From an uncultured Acidimicrobiaceae bacterium (lineage in GTDB: Bacteria; Actinomycetota; Acidimicrobiia; Acidimicrobiales; RAAP-2): a DNA stretch of 13,118 bases. The notes beneath the pieces are model-generated. The model was not told where the DNA came from and ran no database searches. It worked only from the letters and a program-made list of their open reading frames with translations. Below are positions 13,118 through 13,118 of the stretch, piece by piece. Position numbers and translations under genes: made by a program. The DNA lies in the NCBI GenBank assembly GCA_937894805.1, contig CALAYR010000119.1:1-13118 (forward strand). Direction: 5' to 3'. Within the stretch, counting starts at the first letter, position 1, and each line of letters begins with the position of its first letter.

Positions 13118-13118
13118 G

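Noticed and set aside
1..13118. CRISPR arrays, insertion sequences, phage genes, tRNA or rRNA genes
   Set aside because: I looked for direct repeats with regular spacing, terminal inverted repeats, transposase or integrase motifs and tRNA-like structures and saw none.

Overview
The window reads as a chromosomal segment of a high-GC actinobacterium, most likely class Acidimicrobiia. Three things point there. The respiratory genes are of actinobacterial type: a lipoprotein CtaC, a small subunit IV CtaF, and a cytochrome b with PDWY in place of PEWY. Two exported proteins carry Thr-rich 'TTTTV' linkers of the kind common in that class. Gene packing is very tight. The class is inferred from protein character, not from a marker gene. 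I see no rRNA, tRNA, CRISPR array, insertion sequence or phage gene.

Left part (1-4815): an alpha/beta hydrolase; a possible 31-codon ORF whose stop overlaps the start of an exported SGNH-fold hydrolase; then, on the minus strand, a fusion of a DoxX-type four-helix membrane domain with a C-terminal Rieske 2Fe-2S domain. The fusion is divergent from a DedA-family membrane protein. A minus-strand GH1-like protein follows; it has lost the acid/base catalytic Glu and the whole nucleophile half of the barrel.

Middle part (4816-9438), plus strand: a crotonase-family enoyl-CoA hydratase with both catalytic Glu residues; a small CopD-like four-helix membrane protein that looks frameshifted near its N-terminus; tatA; then ctaC-ctaD-ctaF, encoding cytochrome c oxidase subunits II, I and IV. 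Both cox junctions are one-base TAATG overlaps, and the operon ends at a strong intrinsic terminator with a GAAA loop. The subunit III gene (ctaE) is not in the window.

Right part (9439-13118): two overlapping plus-strand genes for an unrecognised pair of cysteine-pair (putative zinc-ribbon) proteins that appear to be paralogues. Convergent to them are qcrB (cytochrome b of the bc1 complex) and, 3 bp downstream of it, a membrane-anchored NAGPA-like phosphodiester glycosidase. qcrB starts one base from the right edge, so its expected partners qcrA and qcrC would lie beyond it.

Functionally, the cytochrome b and the cox genes encode parts of the bc1-aa3 respiratory branch. tatA encodes a component of the Tat translocase, which is expected to export cofactor-loaded Rieske domains such as the one on the DoxX fusion. 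The least explained parts are the DoxX-Rieske fusion, the cysteine-pair gene couple, the GH1 pseudoenzyme, and the glycosidase-like gene coupled to qcrB.
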